In this document: positions 6,461 to 8,369 of the stretch, piece after piece
Numbering within the stretch: the stretch's first letter is position 1
Layout: every line of letters begins with the position of its first letter
DNA from: Sulfurimonadaceae bacterium
Lineage (GTDB): Bacteria > Campylobacterota > Campylobacteria > Campylobacterales > Sulfurimonadaceae
NCBI GenBank assembly: GCA_026193155.1
Contig: JAPHSI010000165.1
Coordinates: 1-8,369, forward strand
Direction: 5' to 3'
DNA: 8,369 nucleotides
Made by a program: the position numbers and the translations under genes
Notes under the pieces: model-generated
Told to the model about the DNA's origin: nothing
What the model saw: the letters and a program-made list of their open reading frames with translations, nothing else
Database searches by the model: none

Positions 6461-7201
6461 ATGAAAAAAAATGGAAATATTAGTAAAAAATATGTAAGAG
6501 ATATTAAGTCTGCGGATACTTGGAGTGTATTTAAAATTATTGCAGATTTTGTAAAAGGTTTTGATGAGTTAGGTGAGATAGGACCTACCGTAACAGTTTT
6601 TGGTAGTTCAAGAACACCAGAAAACGATTTTTATTATCATCAGGCTAAAGATTTAACAAATATGTTGGCTGAGAGAGGGTTTAATGTTATGAGTGGTGGC
6701 GGACCCGGAATTATGGAAGCTGCTAACCGAGGAGCTCATGAAAATGGTAATGTAGAGTCAATTGGTTTAAATATAGATTTACCATTTGAGCAGGTTCCAA
6801 ATCCATATACAACAAAAGATTTAAATTTTGACTATTTCTTCTCTAGAAAAGTTATGCTTGTAAAATATTCAATGGCTTATGTCATATTCCCCGGTGGTTA
6901 TGGTACCTTAGATGAGCTGTTTGAAGCGTTAACTCTTATACAAACCAGAAAAGTGACAGGTGTTAAAGTATTTGTGGTAGGTGAAGAGTTTTTTAGACCA
7001 TTGATTGATTTTGTAGAGACTAAACTTTTAAAGTCCGGTATGATTGATCAAGAAGATGTTGATTTAATATGTTTAACCGATGATTTAGAATATGTAGCAA
7101 ACGAGATAGAAAAATCTTTAAATAAGCAAATAGATATTTTAGAAGATGAAGGTCTTGAAGATACTACTTATTTTAAATCACTAAAAAAGTTTTTTGAGTA
7201 A
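6461..7201 (+). CDS. LOG-family protein (TIGR00730-type Rossmann fold nucleotide phosphoribohydrolase)
   Basis: Members of this family (often mislabelled lysine decarboxylase) cleave nucleoside 5'-monophosphates such as AMP or cytokinin ribotides into the base and ribose 5-phosphate. In bacteria the physiological substrate is often unknown. Diagnostic motifs are SGGGPGIMEAANRGA (residues 78-92), FFSRKVMLVK (126-135) with the likely catalytic Arg129, and PGGYGTLDE (144-152), matching the PGGxGTxxE signature with catalytic Glu152. A 40-residue helical leader precedes the first strand (TVTVFGSSR, 43-51), and an acidic tail follows about 205. At 246 residues it belongs with the longer bacterial members. 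It starts three bases after the fliY stop with only AAAGA beside the ATG, so expression may rely on coupling. Nothing in the protein suggests a flagellar role; the operon may simply carry it. Confidence 0.9.
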   Translation: MKKNGNISKKYVRDIKSADTWSVFKIIADFVKGFDELGEIGPTVTVFGSSRTPENDFYYHQAKDLTNMLAERGFNVMSGGGPGIMEAANRGAHENGNVESIGLNIDLPFEQVPNPYTTKDLNFDYFFSRKVMLVKYSMAYVIFPGGYGTLDELFEALTLIQTRKVTGVKVFVVGEEFFRPLIDFVETKLLKSGMIDQEDVDLICLTDDLEYVANEIEKSLNKQIDILEDEGLEDTTYFKSLKKFFE

Positions 7202-7205
7202 TATT

Positions 7206-8237
7206 ATGAAAAAAGTATTAGTTGGGATGAGTGGAGGAATTGACTCTACGGTTAGTGCCTTGTTATTAAAGCAAGATGGTTATGAAGTTGAAGGTTTATA
7301 TATGAAACTTCATTCTAAACCAGGTTATCATGAAGTGCATCTAGCCCGCGCACAAAAAGCTGCTGATTTTGTTGGTATGAAACTACATGTTATAGATCTT
7401 CAAGATACCTTTAATGAAAAAGTTTTTCAACCTTTTATAGATACCTATGAAGAGGGTAAGACTCCTAACCCATGTGCATTATGTAACAGAAGTTTGAAAT
7501 TTGGTGAAATGATTAAGTTTGCAGATAAAATTGGAGCAGACTATTTAGCAACAGGACACTATATAAAAACAGACGGTAAGTACTTTTATGAAGCAGAAGA
7601 TGATACAAAAGATCAAAGTTACTTTCTATTTTACGTTAATAGAGATATTTTACCTAGACTAATTTTTCCATTAGGTGAGAGAAAAAAATCAGATATAAAA
7701 AAATTTGCTGCATCTATTAAAGGTTTAGAATCTTTTGCATCTCAAGGAGAGTCATCTGAAATATGTTTTGTTGAAACTACATATACGGATTTACTAAAAG
7801 ACTATGTAGAAGTCGATAAAAAAGGTGATGTATTAGACACGGATGGAAACATTGTCGGAGAGCATAAGGGGTATATGCATTATACTATAGGAAAAAGAAA
7901 AGGGTTTACTGTTTATGGTGCACATGATCCACATTATGTATTAAGTATAGATGCTAAAAATAATAAAATAACTGTAGGTAAAAGAGAAGAGTTGTCTTGC
8001 AGGTATGTAGAGTTGGAAAATTTAAATATGTATAATGATGAAAAAGAGTTTGATACTTTTGTTAAACTTAGATATAGAACTAAAGCTATCCCTTGTCATG
8101 TGACTTTAAAAGATAATAAGGCACAGGTAATACTCAAAGAAGATGTATTCGGTGTAGCTACAGGCCAAGCTGCAGTATTTTATGATAATAACAAACTTAT
8201 TGGTGGTGGTTGGATATCAGAAGCTACTACTAAATAA
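7206..8237 (+). CDS. mnmA: tRNA-specific 2-thiouridylase MnmA
   Basis: MnmA uses ATP to activate U34 of the Lys, Glu and Gln tRNAs and inserts sulfur delivered as a persulfide, giving 2-thiouridine at the wobble position. The 343-residue protein starts MKKVLVGMSGGIDS with the PP-loop SGGIDS (residues 9-14). TPNPCALCN (86-94) contains the catalytic Cys90, and the second active cysteine is Cys187 in SSEICFV (183-189). ATGHY (115-119) and KDQSYFL (135-141) are tRNA- and ATP-site motifs, and the C-terminal barrel runs from about 205 to the end (ATGQAAVFYD, 318-327). I chose ATG 7206 because homologues begin within a few residues of the PP-loop strand. An in-frame TTG at 7194, inside the previous gene, would add four residues. 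It begins four bases after the LOG gene stop, the next gene-sized feature lies beyond the window, and no clear terminator follows. Confidence 0.95.
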   Translation: MKKVLVGMSGGIDSTVSALLLKQDGYEVEGLYMKLHSKPGYHEVHLARAQKAADFVGMKLHVIDLQDTFNEKVFQPFIDTYEEGKTPNPCALCNRSLKFGEMIKFADKIGADYLATGHYIKTDGKYFYEAEDDTKDQSYFLFYVNRDILPRLIFPLGERKKSDIKKFAASIKGLESFASQGESSEICFVETTYTDLLKDYVEVDKKGDVLDTDGNIVGEHKGYMHYTIGKRKGFTVYGAHDPHYVLSIDAKNNKITVGKREELSCRYVELENLNMYNDEKEFDTFVKLRYRTKAIPCHVTLKDNKAQVILKEDVFGVATGQAAVFYDNNKLIGGGWISEATTK

Positions 8238-8305
8238 TCATATATTGTTTAACTAATAAATACATAAAATAAACAAACATTCAAATTTATCGATTAGCTA
8301 AGCGG

Positions 8306-8330
8306 TTTTTAAGCAATTTCCTTCTATAAT
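8306..8330 (+). promoter_or_regulatory. Sigma-70 promoter of a gene beyond the right edge
   Basis: A perfect TATAAT (8325-8330) is preceded by a T-rich stretch (T5 at 8306-8310, TTTCCTT about 8317-8323) of the kind that replaces a -35 box in Campylobacterota. It is followed by a C-rich TCCCATCC discriminator. A start near 8337 would leave about 33 bases of leader inside the window. The strong -10 and GC-rich discriminator resemble promoters of highly expressed, growth-controlled genes (ribosomal or tRNA). That reading is inference. Confidence 0.6.
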
Positions 8331-8362
8331 TCCCATCCACAAACGGAAGCAACCTAAAGTTT

Positions 8363-8369
8363 AGGAGAG
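8363..8369 (+). promoter_or_regulatory. Possible ribosome binding site at the window end
   Basis: The last bases AGGAGAG closely match the anti-Shine-Dalgarno complement and lie about 30 bases beyond the TATAAT at 8325. If this is a ribosome site, a start codon should follow within about five to ten bases of the right edge. The alternative is the 5' end of an RNA gene. Confidence 0.35.

Noticed and set aside
7194..7205. TTG start for mnmA four codons upstream
   Set aside because: The ATG at 7206 gives the usual MnmA N-terminus directly before the PP-loop strand, and the TTG lies inside the LOG gene with no ribosome site.
8291..8310. Possible terminator after mnmA: TTAGCTAA with flanking CG pairs, then T5
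   Set aside because: The stem would have only two AT pairs plus two GC pairs around a mismatch, and the T-run is better explained as part of the following promoter.
8353..8365. Palindrome CCTAAAGTTTAGG near the right edge
   Set aside because: Six-base arms with a single central base could fold only as a four-pair stem, too weak for a terminator. It could be an operator but there is no second copy in the window to support this.
1..8369. Search for CRISPR arrays, insertion sequences, tRNA genes, toxin-antitoxin pairs or prophage genes
   Set aside because: By eye, no repeat-spacer pattern, terminal inverted repeats, transposase-like protein or cloverleaf was seen; the window is almost fully occupied by conserved core genes.

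Overview
The window looks like a piece of an AT-rich Campylobacterota (epsilonproteobacterial) chromosome. A free-living sulfur-oxidiser of the Sulfurimonas/Sulfuricurvum/Sulfurovum type is my best guess. This rests on gene order and protein style, not on a database match. The order aroQ - folK - flhF - flhG - small membrane protein - fliA - fliM - fliY, with an amidohydrolase gene pointing away upstream and mnmA downstream, is one I know from Campylobacter jejuni and relatives.

Layout: bases 1-237 (minus strand) hold the first 79 codons of an amidohydrolase, probably the aminodeoxyfutalosine deaminase of menaquinone synthesis. A 115-base divergent intergenic region (238-352) carries back-to-back promoter candidates. 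From 353 to 8237 ten genes run on the plus strand with gaps of at most 20 bases and several start/stop overlaps, so they look like one long transcription unit. No internal terminator was recognised. Bases 8238-8369 hold no gene; they contain a convincing TATAAT promoter element, and the window ends in a purine-rich AGGAGAG just before whatever is transcribed next.

Functionally the operon mixes housekeeping and motility. AroQ makes 3-dehydroshikimate and FolK makes the folate precursor pyrophosphate. FlhF and FlhG set the place and number of polar flagella. The 110-residue protein is an uncharacterised two-helix membrane protein. FliA is the sigma-28 factor for late flagellar genes, and FliM and FliY form the switch/C-ring that receives the CheY signal. 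A LOG-family phosphoribohydrolase and the tRNA thiolase MnmA close the unit.

This is mostly well-understood conserved core sequence. I do not see a new defence, mobile or regulatory system. The points most worth a second look are the uncharacterised membrane protein between flhG and fliA, the altered FlhG activator motif, the division of CheY-related motifs between FliM and FliY, and the promoter at the right edge.
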